Of a DNA stretch of 64,000 nt, positions 35,291 to 44,391 are shown one piece after another; position 1 is the stretch's first letter; each line of letters begins with the position of its first letter. The DNA is taken from positions 1 to 64,000 of the forward strand of contig NZ_JACXIY010000033.1 of NCBI RefSeq assembly GCF_014705655.1, in the 5' to 3' direction. The translations under genes were made by a program, and so were the position numbers. The notes beneath the pieces were generated by a model. The model was not told the origin of the DNA. It worked only from the letters and a program-made list of their open reading frames with translations, and did not search any database. The DNA comes from Paenibacillus arenilitoris. GTDB lineage: Bacteria > Bacillota > Bacilli > Paenibacillales > Paenibacillaceae.

Positions 35291-37114
35291 CTAATGAAAC
35301 GATTGAATATGATGCAATAAGTCCTCCGCCGAATAGCCGCCGTCCACGTTAATCCGCGGAAGCGCGTACGGGTCCGTCCCTTTCCGAATCAAGCCTTCCC
35401 GCGTCGTGTACATAAGCGAATGCCCGGTCGACACCGCGGCCGCGATGACCGAGCGGTTATAGCTGCCATACGGATAGGAGAGCGCGAATACCCGGTTGCC
35501 TACGTTCTTCTCGATCATGGAACGGGATTGCCGCAAATCTTCGAAAATCCGCTTCTCGTATTCCGCCTTCGTCTCCAACCGGTCGTTCACATAGAGGCGC
35601 GACGTCAATGCCGGTCCCTTCCCTCCTGCCGTCCTGCCGTAGAAATGGGCGTCGAACGTATGGTTATGGATGTCGATGAAGCCCGACCGGTACATCTCCA
35701 GCGCCTTCTCCCACGAGAAATGCGGGATGACGCCGGGCGTCCTGCCCCTGAACGAGGAGATGACGAATATCGTCGCATAGAAGCCTTCCTCGGCGAGTAT
35801 GGGATAGGCCAGCTCGTAATTGCTTTCGTAACCGTCGTCGATGGTAAGGATGACCGACTTCTCCGGAAGCTTCACCTGCTGATCCCCCTGCAGAAACGCC
35901 AGAAGATCCTGCTGCCGGATGGGCACGTAGCCTTCGGCCTTCAGCGCGCGCAGCTGGCTTCTCAGCCTCTCCGGATGAACGGTCACGCTGCTCTGCTCCT
36001 CCTTCTCGGAGAAGTGATGATACATAAGCGCGGCGATCTTCGGGGACGAGCTGAGCTTCGTTTCTAATAATGGAAGCTTCTCGTGCATGTAGTAGACCGG
36101 CTTCCGGCGATCGTCGTAGAAGACGAGGACGTAACCGAACTGTCTCTGCGTATCCCGGTCCAGCAAAGGTGACGCTCCGAGCGTTAGCGGCCGCGAGTAG
36201 AACCGGTTCGCCGATTGATCGCCAGGCACCGGATGCTCGTCCGTCAGCCTGCCCGTCCGGAGCAGCTCCCCGTAATCGAAGCTTCCGTTCTTCAACGCCG
36301 CCGCCGCTTGCTCGTAACGGACCGTCTCGTCGTACGTCCGAAGCGCGGCGGATGCGTATTCAGCGGCAAGCGGAGCGTATAGTTCCCCGCGGCGGATGAC
36401 GACATTCAGCGTTCCGTAGCTCGGCCGGGTGACCCGTATGCCGCCGGAATCCTCCAGCAGGACCGGTGCGTGATCGATGAGTCCGGCTTCCATCGCCGCC
36501 TCGTAAGCAATGACGCCTTGCTCGATCAGCTGCTGCGCCAGCGTCTTTCCCGTCTCCTTCAAGGGCGCTTGCAGCGCATGATACGAGAGCCAGGCGACGT
36601 CGCCTCTGGTGAACGTTCGCGCCGACAGCTCCTTGTTCTTCTCGTCCGGGATGACATTCAGCTGCACCAGCTTGCCGAGCGCCTGATTCGGCTTGAAATC
36701 CCCCCGATCCTCCCGGTACCCGAGCGCGCGCGCCATCATGGTCGCGTATTGCGAAGCGGTTATGTACGTGCTTGAACCGAACTGTCCGGCCGATATGCCG
36801 TTGATCAGTCCGCTCGCGTGCAAATAGGCGACCGCCGGATACGCCCATTGGGGCACGTCGCGATAAGGCAGCGGTTCCGTTACGGTCAGGGAGGCCTTCT
36901 CCTTGCCGATCAGCCGAACGAGCATCACCGCCCCCTCGGCCCGCGTGAGCCTTCGGTCAAGCTCGAGTCCCGCCTCCGTCCCCTCGAACAATCCCAGCTC
37001 GTTCAGCAGCCGCGCTTCGGCTTCATGGCGATTCGCCGCCGCCGACGCGCCGGCTGCAAACAAGTGAAGCCATGCAAGCTGCAGCGCCAGCATTCCCAAT
37101 ATGATCTTTTTCAT
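35291..37114 (-). CDS. Exported SLH-domain polysaccharide deacetylase
   Basis: A 607-residue exported protein. After a signal peptide (LALQLAWLHLFAAGASA) come S-layer-homology-like repeats (about residues 30-230; RRLTRAEGAVMLVRLIG, PYRDVPQWAYPAVAYLHASG, STYITASQYATMMARALGY), an intermediate region of about 120 residues, and from about residue 365 the NodB domain: LMYHHFSE, metal Asp pair in ILTIDDGYESN (D426-D427) and the HxxxxH motif in DIHNHTFDAH, with LSYPYGSYN. It would be held on the wall by SLH repeats and deacetylate a surface glycan or peptidoglycan. It shares a terminator with the convergent small membrane protein. Confidence 0.88.
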   Translation of the reverse strand: MKKIILGMLALQLAWLHLFAAGASAAANRHEAEARLLNELGLFEGTEAGLELDRRLTRAEGAVMLVRLIGKEKASLTVTEPLPYRDVPQWAYPAVAYLHASGLINGISAGQFGSSTYITASQYATMMARALGYREDRGDFKPNQALGKLVQLNVIPDEKNKELSARTFTRGDVAWLSYHALQAPLKETGKTLAQQLIEQGVIAYEAAMEAGLIDHAPVLLEDSGGIRVTRPSYGTLNVVIRRGELYAPLAAEYASAALRTYDETVRYEQAAAALKNGSFDYGELLRTGRLTDEHPVPGDQSANRFYSRPLTLGASPLLDRDTQRQFGYVLVFYDDRRKPVYYMHEKLPLLETKLSSSPKIAALMYHHFSEKEEQSSVTVHPERLRSQLRALKAEGYVPIRQQDLLAFLQGDQQVKLPEKSVILTIDDGYESNYELAYPILAEEGFYATIFVISSFRGRTPGVIPHFSWEKALEMYRSGFIDIHNHTFDAHFYGRTAGGKGPALTSRLYVNDRLETKAEYEKRIFEDLRQSRSMIEKNVGNRVFALSYPYGSYNRSVIAAAVSTGHSLMYTTREGLIRKGTDPYALPRINVDGGYSAEDLLHHIQSFH

Positions 37115-37498
37115 TCTCCTGACGACCCCCGACTTTTACTGCAAGAATATGAGACTATTTATCTAGTAAATATTGATCAAATTATATTCGTATCTAGTAT
37201 ATTTGTCTCATATCTTTTTTCGCTCGGTAGGACCGGATTCGGCAGGCTGCATGGGCGAAAATCAAATATGGCGGAATGCGTACAAAGCGTTTTTGACGGT
37301 CGGAAGCTTGCGGATCGGAAATACTTGCGGATGCATTCGAAGACGCGGAGGCATGCAAAAAATAACTGTTGTCGAAGCGGTGAACAAACTTTGGCGGAAT
37401 TAAGAAAAATTGTTGACGTAATTGTTAACCGGGCAGTTATCGCGCGAAGGATCTGCTATTGTAATCGTAAGCAGTCATTTTGAGGAGTGAAACGAAAT
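37115..37498. other. Intergenic region before qoxA
   Basis: No gene seen. The first part (37145-37215) is A+T-rich with inverted ends ATGAGAC (about 37149) and GTCTCAT (about 37204) and two copies of TATCTAGTA. The second part must hold the qox promoter; TTGACG at about 37412 and TATTGT at about 37457 are visible but not at promoter spacing to each other, so no promoter is called. Confidence 0.4.
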
Positions 37499-38476
37499 AT
37501 GAGACCGTATATCCGTATAATGACACCCGTAGTACTTTTGCTAATGGCCTTGACGCTTTCCGGCTGCGGCGAACAATTCATCGTCCTCGACCCGAAAGGT
37601 CCGATCGGCGAAGCGCAGAAGGATCTGATCTATATCACGACGCTGCTGTGCGCGGTGATCATCGTGCCCGTGCTCATCCTGTCGGCGATCATCATCTGGC
37701 GCTACCGAGACAGACCCGGCAGCAAAGCCTCCTACAAGCCGGAATGGGAGCACAGCACGAAGCTCGAGGTGATCTGGTGGGGCATCCCAATCGTCATCAT
37801 CCTCATTCTTGGGGGCATTACGATCAAATACACGTACGACCTGGAGCCTTCGAAGCCGATCGCTTCCGAGAAGGAGCCGATAACGATACAAGTAACTTCG
37901 CTCGACTGGAAGTGGCTGTTCAAATATCCGGAGGAAGGCATCGCAACGGTCAATTACATTAAAATACCGGAGGACGTGCCGGTGAAATTCCAGCTGACGT
38001 CGGACACCGCGATGAACTCGTTCTGGATCCCGCAGCTCGGCGGCCAAATTTACACGATGTCCGGCATGGCGATGACGCTGTTTCTGCAAGCCGACGAACC
38101 GGGCACCTACTACGGCTCCGGCGCGAACTTCAACGGCAAGGACTTCGCGAAGATGACGTTCGAGGTGGACGCGACGTCGGAATCGGATTACAAGGCGTGG
38201 ATCGAGGAAGTGAAAGGAACGTCTCCCGCGCTGACGTTGGCCGGCTACGAGGAGCTGACCGAGCCGGGCTCGTCGGACACGATGATGTTCTCCAGCTTCC
38301 CGGAAGGGCTGTTCGACCAGGTCGTCCGGCAGTACGTGAACGGCGACGGCGGCGCCCATCAGCATCACGGCGGCGCGGCATCGGAGCCGGCCGGCCATGA
38401 AGACGAAGCGGCGGCGGAAGACGGCGGCGAAGAGAGTCATTCCGATCATAACGCGGGCAATCATGCGGGTCATTAG
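37499..38476 (+). CDS. qoxA: Quinol oxidase subunit II
   Basis: Lipoprotein subunit II of the heme-copper quinol oxidase. 325 residues from ATG 37499 (MRPYIRIMTPVV); GAGGAG is upstream and an in-frame GTG at 37487 lies within it. Lipobox LTLSGCG gives a lipid-anchored Cys near residue 23; two membrane spans follow, then the cupredoxin domain with TSLDWKWLFKYPEEGIATVNY and FWIPQLGGQIYTMSGM. The copper-A ligands (CX3C) are absent, so it takes electrons from menaquinol and not cytochrome c. The C-terminal tail is unusually rich in His (about 10 in the last 45 residues). First gene of qoxABCD. Confidence 0.95.
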   Translation: MRPYIRIMTPVVLLLMALTLSGCGEQFIVLDPKGPIGEAQKDLIYITTLLCAVIIVPVLILSAIIIWRYRDRPGSKASYKPEWEHSTKLEVIWWGIPIVIILILGGITIKYTYDLEPSKPIASEKEPITIQVTSLDWKWLFKYPEEGIATVNYIKIPEDVPVKFQLTSDTAMNSFWIPQLGGQIYTMSGMAMTLFLQADEPGTYYGSGANFNGKDFAKMTFEVDATSESDYKAWIEEVKGTSPALTLAGYEELTEPGSSDTMMFSSFPEGLFDQVVRQYVNGDGGAHQHHGGAASEPAGHEDEAAAEDGGEESHSDHNAGNHAGH

Positions 38477-38499
38477 CCCATAACGAAAGGAGACCCCCC

Positions 38500-40470
38500 A
38501 TGCTAGATAAAATAAAAGATTTCGCTTCCGAGTTTTTCGTTACCGGCGATCCGCTTGTTCTAGGGGCTCAAGTATCGATCGGATTATCGATCGTCGCGAT
38601 TATTTTCGCGCTCACTTTCTTCAAAAAATGGAAATGGCTTTGGACCGAATGGCTCACCAGCGTCGACCATAAAAAAATCGGCATCATGTATATTATCGCT
38701 TCTATTCTTATGCTGTTCCGGGGCGGCGTCGACGCGCTGCTCATGCGCGTGCAGCTTGCCGCTCCGCAGCTGGACTTCCTGCACGCCGAGCACTATAACC
38801 AGATCTTCACGACGCACGGCGTCATCATGATCCTGTTCATGGCGATGCCGCTCATGTTCGGCTTGTTCAACATCGTCGTCCCGCTGCAGATCGGGGCGCG
38901 CGACGTCGCCTTCCCGTTCCTGAACTCGCTCAGCTTCTGGATGTTCTTCTTCGGAGCGATGCTGTTCAACGTATCGTTCGTCATCGGCGGCTCGCCGGAC
39001 GCGGGCTGGCTCGCTTACCCGCCGCTCTCCGAGCTGTCGGGCAGCCCGGGCCTCGGGCAGGACTTCTATATTTGGGGCATACAGATATCCGGCATCGGCT
39101 CCTTGGCGACGGGGATCAACTTCATCGTGACGATCCTGAAGATGCGCGCGCCGGGCATGAAGCTGATGCAAATGCCGATGTTCGTCTGGTCGGTATTGTC
39201 GTCCTGCATCACCATTATTTTTGCATTCCCGATTCTGACCGTTACTTTGTTCCTGCTGTTCCTCGACCGTTACCTGGGCGCCCACTTCTTCACGCTCGAT
39301 GGCGGCGGCAATCCGATGATGTACATCAACCTCATCTGGATGTGGGGGCACCCGGAAGTTTATATCGTCGTCTTGCCCGCGTTCGGCATTTTCTCGGAGG
39401 TCGTGTCGGCCTTCTCGAAGAAAAAGCTGTTCGGTTACAAATCGATGGTGTTCGCGCTTATGTCGATCAGCTTCTTCTCGTTCTTCACCTGGGCGCATCA
39501 CTTCTTCACGATGGGCTCCGGCGCAGACGTGAACGCGTTCTTCGCCATCACGACGATGCTGATCGCGATCCCGACCGGGGTGAAGGTGTTCAACTGGCTG
39601 TTCACGATGTACCGCGGCCGCATTACGTTCTCGACGCCGATGATGTGGGCGGTCGCCTTCATCCCGTGCTTCGTCGTCGGGGGGATGACCGGGGTCATGC
39701 TGTCGGTCGCGCCGGCGGACTTCCAATTCCATAACAGCTACTTCCTGATCGCGCACTTCCACCAGGTGCTGATCGGCGGCGTCGTGTTCGGCTACTTTGC
39801 GGGTCTCTACTACTGGTGGCCCAAAATGTTCGGCTTCCGCCTGCACGAAGGCATCGGCAAATGGGCGTTCTGGTTCTGGAACATCGGCTTCTACGTATGC
39901 TTCATGCCGCAGTACGCGCTCGGCCTCATGGGCATGACGCGACGTGTCAATGCGTACGACTTCGACATGGGCTGGCAGCCGCTTAACGTGGTGTCCACGG
40001 TCGGCGCCTTCCTGATGGGTCTCGCGTTTATTTTTCAAGTATGGCAAATCGCGCATAGCATCAAGTTCTACAAGAAAGAGAAGGACGGGGACGCATGGGA
40101 CGGCCGTACGCTCGAATGGTCGATTCCGTCGCCGGCGCCGCTCTACAACTTCGCCCGCCTGCCGCGGGTGACGAGCCAGGACGACTGGTGGGAGAGAAAG
40201 CAGCGCCGGGCGAAGGGCGAGCCCGAAGAGCCGCTTGCGCCGCTCGAGCCGATCCACATGCCGAAAAACTCGGGCATTCCGTTCATCATGTCCGTCTGCT
40301 GGTTCACGGCCGGCTTCGGGTTCGTATGGGACTGGAAGTGGATGATCGTGCTCGGCCTGGCCGGCGTCATCGCATGCATGCTCGCCCGCTCGTTCTCTTA
40401 CGATACCGACTACTATATTCCGGTCGATGAGATCGAGCGGACGGAAGCTGCGTTAAGGGGGACAAAATAA
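38500..40470 (+). CDS. qoxB: Quinol oxidase subunit I
   Basis: Catalytic subunit of the aa3/bo3-type quinol oxidase: 656 residues, about 14 membrane spans, carrying the low-spin heme and the heme-copper centre where oxygen is reduced and protons pumped. Starts with MLDKIKDFASEF and the subunit I region TSVDHKKIGIMYII. Copper-B and tyrosine motif MWGHPEVYIVVLPAFG, FTWAHHFFTMGSG, and the heme-binding IAHFHQVLIGG are present. AAAGGAG is seven nt upstream of ATG 38500, 23 nt after qoxA. Its stop overlaps the start of qoxC (TAATG). Confidence 0.97.
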   Translation: MLDKIKDFASEFFVTGDPLVLGAQVSIGLSIVAIIFALTFFKKWKWLWTEWLTSVDHKKIGIMYIIASILMLFRGGVDALLMRVQLAAPQLDFLHAEHYNQIFTTHGVIMILFMAMPLMFGLFNIVVPLQIGARDVAFPFLNSLSFWMFFFGAMLFNVSFVIGGSPDAGWLAYPPLSELSGSPGLGQDFYIWGIQISGIGSLATGINFIVTILKMRAPGMKLMQMPMFVWSVLSSCITIIFAFPILTVTLFLLFLDRYLGAHFFTLDGGGNPMMYINLIWMWGHPEVYIVVLPAFGIFSEVVSAFSKKKLFGYKSMVFALMSISFFSFFTWAHHFFTMGSGADVNAFFAITTMLIAIPTGVKVFNWLFTMYRGRITFSTPMMWAVAFIPCFVVGGMTGVMLSVAPADFQFHNSYFLIAHFHQVLIGGVVFGYFAGLYYWWPKMFGFRLHEGIGKWAFWFWNIGFYVCFMPQYALGLMGMTRRVNAYDFDMGWQPLNVVSTVGAFLMGLAFIFQVWQIAHSIKFYKKEKDGDAWDGRTLEWSIPSPAPLYNFARLPRVTSQDDWWERKQRRAKGEPEEPLAPLEPIHMPKNSGIPFIMSVCWFTAGFGFVWDWKWMIVLGLAGVIACMLARSFSYDTDYYIPVDEIERTEAALRGTK

Positions 40471-41117
40471 TGGCACATGCAACGACCAAGTCCGCCGCCG
40501 GCGCGCATGGCGGCGGCCACGGGGCCGGCCATGCCGGCGGGCATCATGAGGAGCATCACGATCAGGAATCGCTCAAGACGTTCGGCTTCTGGCTGTTCCT
40601 GATCACCGACGTCATCTTGTTCGGCACCTTGTTCGCGACGTTCGTCGTCCTCCGTCTCAATACGGACGGCGGCCCGACCGGCGCGGAGCTGATCGAGCTG
40701 AACGGCATCATCGCCTCGACGTTCATCCTGCTCACGAGCAGCTTCACGAGCGGCGTCGCCGTCCTGGAGATGAACAAGGGCAACAAGCGCGGCCTTATTC
40801 TATGGCTCGCGATCACCGCGCTGCTCGGAGCGGCGTTCATCTACCTGGAAGTGACCGAGTTCATTCACCTTGTACACGAAGGCGCCACGATCGGCACAAG
40901 CGCTTATTGGTCGGCCTTCTTCACCTTGGTCGGCACGCACGGGCTGCACGTCTCGGTCGGCCTCGTCTGGATGGTCGCGCTGATGCTGCAGCTTAGCCGC
41001 CGCGGCATTACGCCGGTCACGACGCGCAAGGTGAACATCATCAGCTTGTACTGGCATTTCCTCGACGTCGTATGGATCTTCGTCTTCACGATCGTTTACT
41101 TGATGGGGGTGATGTAG
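40470..41117 (+). CDS. qoxC: Quinol oxidase subunit III
   Basis: Subunit III, 215 residues, five predicted spans, a structural part of the quinol oxidase. A His/Gly-rich N-terminus (AHGGGHGAGHAGGHHEEHHD) precedes TFGFWLFLITDVILFGTLFA, and the conserved GTHGLHVSVGLVWM and LYWHFLDVVWIFVFTIVYL regions are present. The ATG overlaps the qoxB stop; the ribosome binding site AAGGGGGAC is within qoxB. It is followed after 1 nt by qoxD. Confidence 0.96.
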   Translation: MAHATTKSAAGAHGGGHGAGHAGGHHEEHHDQESLKTFGFWLFLITDVILFGTLFATFVVLRLNTDGGPTGAELIELNGIIASTFILLTSSFTSGVAVLEMNKGNKRGLILWLAITALLGAAFIYLEVTEFIHLVHEGATIGTSAYWSAFFTLVGTHGLHVSVGLVWMVALMLQLSRRGITPVTTRKVNIISLYWHFLDVVWIFVFTIVYLMGVM

Positions 41118-41118
41118 G

Positions 41119-41451
41119 ATGGATAAGCACAACACGCAAGCACGCGATGGGCACGGCTCGCACGGCGGGTCGCTGAAGTCTTACGTCATCGGCTTCCTGT
41201 TCTCGATCGTTCTGACGATTATTCCGCTCGTCGTCGTCATGAACGATCTGCTGAGCAAGACGGCGACGATTGCGGTCATACTCGTCATGGCCGTCCTACA
41301 GTTCCTCGTGCAGCTGCTCTTCTTCATGCACATTCGCGACGAAGAGAAGCCGCGCTTCAACCTGATGGCGCTCATCTTCGGCCTCGTCATCCTGGTGACG
41401 ATCGTCGCCGGCTCCATCTGGATTATGACGTACAACGCCGTAGCGACTTAA
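41119..41451 (+). CDS. qoxD: Quinol oxidase subunit IV
   Basis: Small subunit IV, 110 residues, three membrane spans. The short polar start (MDKHNTQARDGHGSHGGSLK) is followed by IGFLFSIVLTIIPLVVVMN, VLQFLVQLLFFMHIRDEEKP and a last span with GLVILVTIVAGSIWI, the CyoD/QoxD pattern. GGGGGTGATG lies upstream of ATG 41119, in the end of qoxC. Last gene of the operon; terminator follows. Confidence 0.95.
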   Translation: MDKHNTQARDGHGSHGGSLKSYVIGFLFSIVLTIIPLVVVMNDLLSKTATIAVILVMAVLQFLVQLLFFMHIRDEEKPRFNLMALIFGLVILVTIVAGSIWIMTYNAVAT

Positions 41452-41466
41452 ACCGGCATGGATCAT

Positions 41467-41509
41467 AGGCTGCGCAGGGTTATAACACGACCCGGCGCAG
41501 CCTTTTTTT
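41467..41509 (+). terminator. Terminator of the qox operon
   Basis: AGGCTGCGC (41467-41475) pairs with GCGCAGCCT, inner GGT/ACC, followed by TTTTTTT. Confidence 0.9.
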
Positions 41510-41618
41510 CGTCACGCTTAAAAAACGACTATAAGCAAACTCTCCCTACCGCTGCCGCCTCCGCGCATGACATACTCATGGAGACAGAAGCAAGATCATC
41601 GAGACGGAGGCGATACGA

Positions 41619-42641
41619 ATGAACATTACGCTTAGAGCGCTGCGGCTGCCGGAGGATTACGAGGCCATCGCGCGGCTGCTGAATACGGTCTGGTCCGAGC
41701 CGTCGACGGCCGACAGTCTGCACGAAGCCGACGAGAAGCTGTATGAGGTCGGGCATACGTGGATGGACGAGAACGGGCTGCTGGCCGGCTACGACCGGGA
41801 GCGGCGAGTTGCCGTGACGGAGGACGGCGAGATTATCGGATACGCCTGGTCGTGGAGAGCGCCGTGGACCGAGCCGGGCTACCTGTGCAACACGCTCGTC
41901 GTGGCGGAAGCCTGCCGCAACCGAGGCGCCGGGAAGCTGCTGCTCCGGCACATGGCGGAATGGGCATCCGGCCTCGGCGCTTCCGCGATGCTGGCGGAAG
42001 TATGGGACGACAACGAAGCCGCAATCGGTTTCGCGCGAAGAAGAGGGTTCGTCATCGAGCGGCACGCCTACCAATCGCTGCTTCGTCTTGGCGGCGATAA
42101 CGAACGGCTGGAGCGCGCGTTGTCGGGCTTCACGGAGCCGCCGGGCATCCGCTTCCTGACGCTGGCCGACGAGCCCGGCGAGAATAGCGAGCGGAAGCTG
42201 TTCCGGGTATACGAGGAATCGATGCGGGACATTCCGAGCTTCCTGGGCGACATGCCCGATTTCAACGAGTGGCGCAAATGGTATTTGCAGGTCGACGGTT
42301 ACGCCCCGGAACGCGTCATCATTGCCGCGGACGGCGACCGGTTCGTCGGGCTCACGAACGTGCTGCTTAACGCGCAGACGGGAGGCATGTACCACGAATA
42401 TACGGGCGTAAGCCGGGATTATCGCGGAAGAGGCATCGGCTCCGCATTGAAGGTGAGAGCGGTGCGGCTGGCGCAAGACAAGGGCGCCGCTTATATTCGG
42501 ACCGATAACGACTCGCTCAACGAGCCGATTTTGAAAATCAATCGTAAGCTCGGGTATGAGCCGCTTCGCGGAGCGTACCGGATCGTCGCTCCGCTCGAGC
42601 ACGTTTTGCAATCGTTCGACGTTATGGAAAACATTCCCTAA
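41619..42641 (+). CDS. Tandem GNAT acetyltransferase
   Basis: A 340-residue protein made of two GNAT folds, like mycothiol acetyltransferase-type (MshD-like) tandem enzymes. The N-terminal domain has an acetyl-CoA loop in VAEACRNRGAGKLLLRHMAE, and the C-terminal domain the canonical VSRDYRGRGIGSALKVRAVR. Substrate unknown. GGAGGCGAT precedes ATG 41619. It stands alone after the qox terminator; the sequence up to here is high in G+C and drops just after its stop. Confidence 0.85.
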   Translation: MNITLRALRLPEDYEAIARLLNTVWSEPSTADSLHEADEKLYEVGHTWMDENGLLAGYDRERRVAVTEDGEIIGYAWSWRAPWTEPGYLCNTLVVAEACRNRGAGKLLLRHMAEWASGLGASAMLAEVWDDNEAAIGFARRRGFVIERHAYQSLLRLGGDNERLERALSGFTEPPGIRFLTLADEPGENSERKLFRVYEESMRDIPSFLGDMPDFNEWRKWYLQVDGYAPERVIIAADGDRFVGLTNVLLNAQTGGMYHEYTGVSRDYRGRGIGSALKVRAVRLAQDKGAAYIRTDNDSLNEPILKINRKLGYEPLRGAYRIVAPLEHVLQSFDVMENIP

Positions 42642-42714
42642 ACCTCTTCGATATGTTACGCTATGGATACGACTTACTATTAATGCGTATTGAGAAGATA
42701 TCGTTTGGGAGTGT

Positions 42715-43719
42715 ATGATGCAGAACAAAATCGACGAAATTATACGCCATTACTTTAATGATGCCGCATACGATATCGATCCGGTTCCATTTGGTTTGAC
42801 AAACCTCACACGGATTTTAACGATTAATGGTCGCAAATATGTGATTCGGGTCTACAACCGGCACACCAAAGATGCAGCAAGCATTCAATTCGAAGCCCGG
42901 CTGATGGCGTATTTAACGAATCAGGAGCTTTCCTTTACGGTCCCTGTATTCCTGAATACGAATGGCGGAAAGCCATATGTACAATTATCCGATGGAACGC
43001 TTGGCGCCGTCGTTTCGTTTGTCGAAGGGCACGTCCCGGACCTGTCAACCGCTGATCAAGCCGCTGAGCTAGGCAGAGTTGTCGGCGAGCTCTCTTCAGC
43101 GCTTCGACGTTATAAGCCGGAATGGAATGACGAAGGGACCCCGTTTACGGATATCTACCATCTGCATCCTTTGGCCGATTGTCGCGCCGTTGCCGCATTT
43201 ATCGATAACCCGCCGTTCGAAATTGCGCAAGACTCCCTCCATTTCTATAAAGAGACCGTCGCCAACGCGGAGCAAAGTAAACGGGAATGGCTGGACTTGC
43301 CCAAGCAGCTTGTCCATCATGACTTGTTAATTTATAACCTGCTCTCAATAGATAACCGCATCCATGGCGTTTTGGATTTTGACTTTACATCGCTCGATAT
43401 TGGATTTATGGAATTCGCCATTTCCTTTAATCATGTCGTTCAGATGACAAACGGTGCGTGGGAGCCGATCGAGGCGTTTATTAACGGTTACGCTCAATAT
43501 AGAAAAAGTTCGGCTCTTGAGTGGAATCAGCTTCGGCTGTTGACCCGGATCTACCACATTGCCGTCCTTCATATTTACATCGGCCAGCACTATTCGGGAG
43601 TAACGATCGAGAAGCCGTTCCATTACATTCTGGATCAATTCCGAACAAGGGATGAATGGTTACTCGCACATCGCGACCCATTAGAGCTGTTGTTCAACAA
43701 ATGCTTGATCGAGCGCTAA
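42715..43719 (+). CDS. APH-family phosphotransferase (choline/homoserine kinase-like)
   Basis: A 334-residue kinase of the aminoglycoside phosphotransferase/choline-kinase fold. A first lobe with VPFGLTNLTRIL and the Lys-like VIRVYN is followed by the catalytic HHDLLIYNLL (Brenner motif HxDxxxxN, Asp and Asn conserved) and the metal-binding GVLDFDF. It could phosphorylate homoserine, choline or a drug; the sequence does not tell. Two start ATGs (42715, 42718) share GGGAG; 42718 has better spacing. The gene has clearly lower G+C than the flanking genes, which suggests acquisition. Confidence 0.85.
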   Translation: MMQNKIDEIIRHYFNDAAYDIDPVPFGLTNLTRILTINGRKYVIRVYNRHTKDAASIQFEARLMAYLTNQELSFTVPVFLNTNGGKPYVQLSDGTLGAVVSFVEGHVPDLSTADQAAELGRVVGELSSALRRYKPEWNDEGTPFTDIYHLHPLADCRAVAAFIDNPPFEIAQDSLHFYKETVANAEQSKREWLDLPKQLVHHDLLIYNLLSIDNRIHGVLDFDFTSLDIGFMEFAISFNHVVQMTNGAWEPIEAFINGYAQYRKSSALEWNQLRLLTRIYHIAVLHIYIGQHYSGVTIEKPFHYILDQFRTRDEWLLAHRDPLELLFNKCLIER

Positions 43720-43781
43720 CCTGGCGCGGACACCTGATCATTTTCCAATCGTGTGGCTAGGAGGCGGCTGACATTAAACGT

Positions 43782-44264
43782 TTGATCAAACTATTACGGC
43801 TTGCTGTTATCGTTATTGTGATCTCCTTAACCGGAGCGCTTATTCACGTCAAATATAATCCCCCGCTGGATGCTTACGGCATAGGATCATCGTCCGACAA
43901 ACGCGTGTTGTTAGTGGGGGTCGGAAATAAGAGCCGCTTTGCCGAGATTCGAATCGAGGATGTTCTTGTCAATGACAATACCCGGCCGTCAAACGTAAAT
44001 ATCCAGGTGAGCGATCCGTCAAAGGGATTCATCGTATCGGATGATCCCGAAGCGGAAGAGGCGCAAAATTATCATTTCGAGGATTTGAACGCCATCCGCC
44101 TACAAACCGATACGGATCGCCAAGAACAGGCGAGCGGCAAGGCTTCCGGCAAAGACACCGTCTATGCGGTCACCATTGGCCATGACGAAAGCATTCATCA
44201 AGTCAGCATTGCTTACCGTTATCTCGGTCTTCCTTACCGAGAGGTTATCCAAACGAAATGGTGA
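43782..44264 (+). CDS. Hypothetical exported or membrane-anchored protein, possible ATT start
   Basis: No family recognised. The 160-residue frame from TTG 43782 begins with a hydrophobic segment (LLRLAVIVIVISLTGALIHV), then an Asp/Ser-rich extracytoplasmic part with HFEDLNAIRLQTDTDRQEQA and an end HQVSIAYRYLGLPYREVIQ. TTG 43782 is 17 nt after GGAGG (43760-43764), too far, whereas an in-frame ATT at 43773 is at 8 nt and gives the natural start (M)KRLIKLLRLAV. The true start is therefore probably ATT, giving 163 residues. The preceding gene ends 62 nt earlier. Lower G+C than average. Confidence 0.7.
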   Translation: MIKLLRLAVIVIVISLTGALIHVKYNPPLDAYGIGSSSDKRVLLVGVGNKSRFAEIRIEDVLVNDNTRPSNVNIQVSDPSKGFIVSDDPEAEEAQNYHFEDLNAIRLQTDTDRQEQASGKASGKDTVYAVTIGHDESIHQVSIAYRYLGLPYREVIQTKW

Positions 44265-44285
44265 TTATAATGAAAAATATGTAAC

Positions 44286-44310
44286 GAGCACCTACGGTCC
44301 GTAGGTGCTC
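44286..44310 (+). terminator. Weak terminator-like hairpin
   Basis: GAGCACCTACGG (44286-44297) pairs with CCGTAGGTGCTC (44299-44310), a 12-bp stem with nearly no loop. No T-run follows closely, so this may act as an RNA end structure rather than a true terminator. Confidence 0.5.
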
Positions 44311-44391
44311 ATACGTTTAAATAAAAATTCATGGTGAGTACTGCAATACCTGGGACATCTGGACCGTATCCGTAGCGGCGCTTATTTCAGA

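Noticed and set aside
37173-37403. 76-codon frame before qoxA
   Set aside because: No ribosome binding site, no protein features, crosses the expected promoter region.
37499-38476. Cytochrome c oxidase subunit II (CtaC)
   Set aside because: The copper-A cysteines and His ligands are missing, so it is a quinol oxidase subunit.
38584-40257. 557-codon minus-strand frame opposite qoxB
   Set aside because: Antisense shadow; highly charged and lacking a ribosome binding site, while qoxB has all oxidase motifs.
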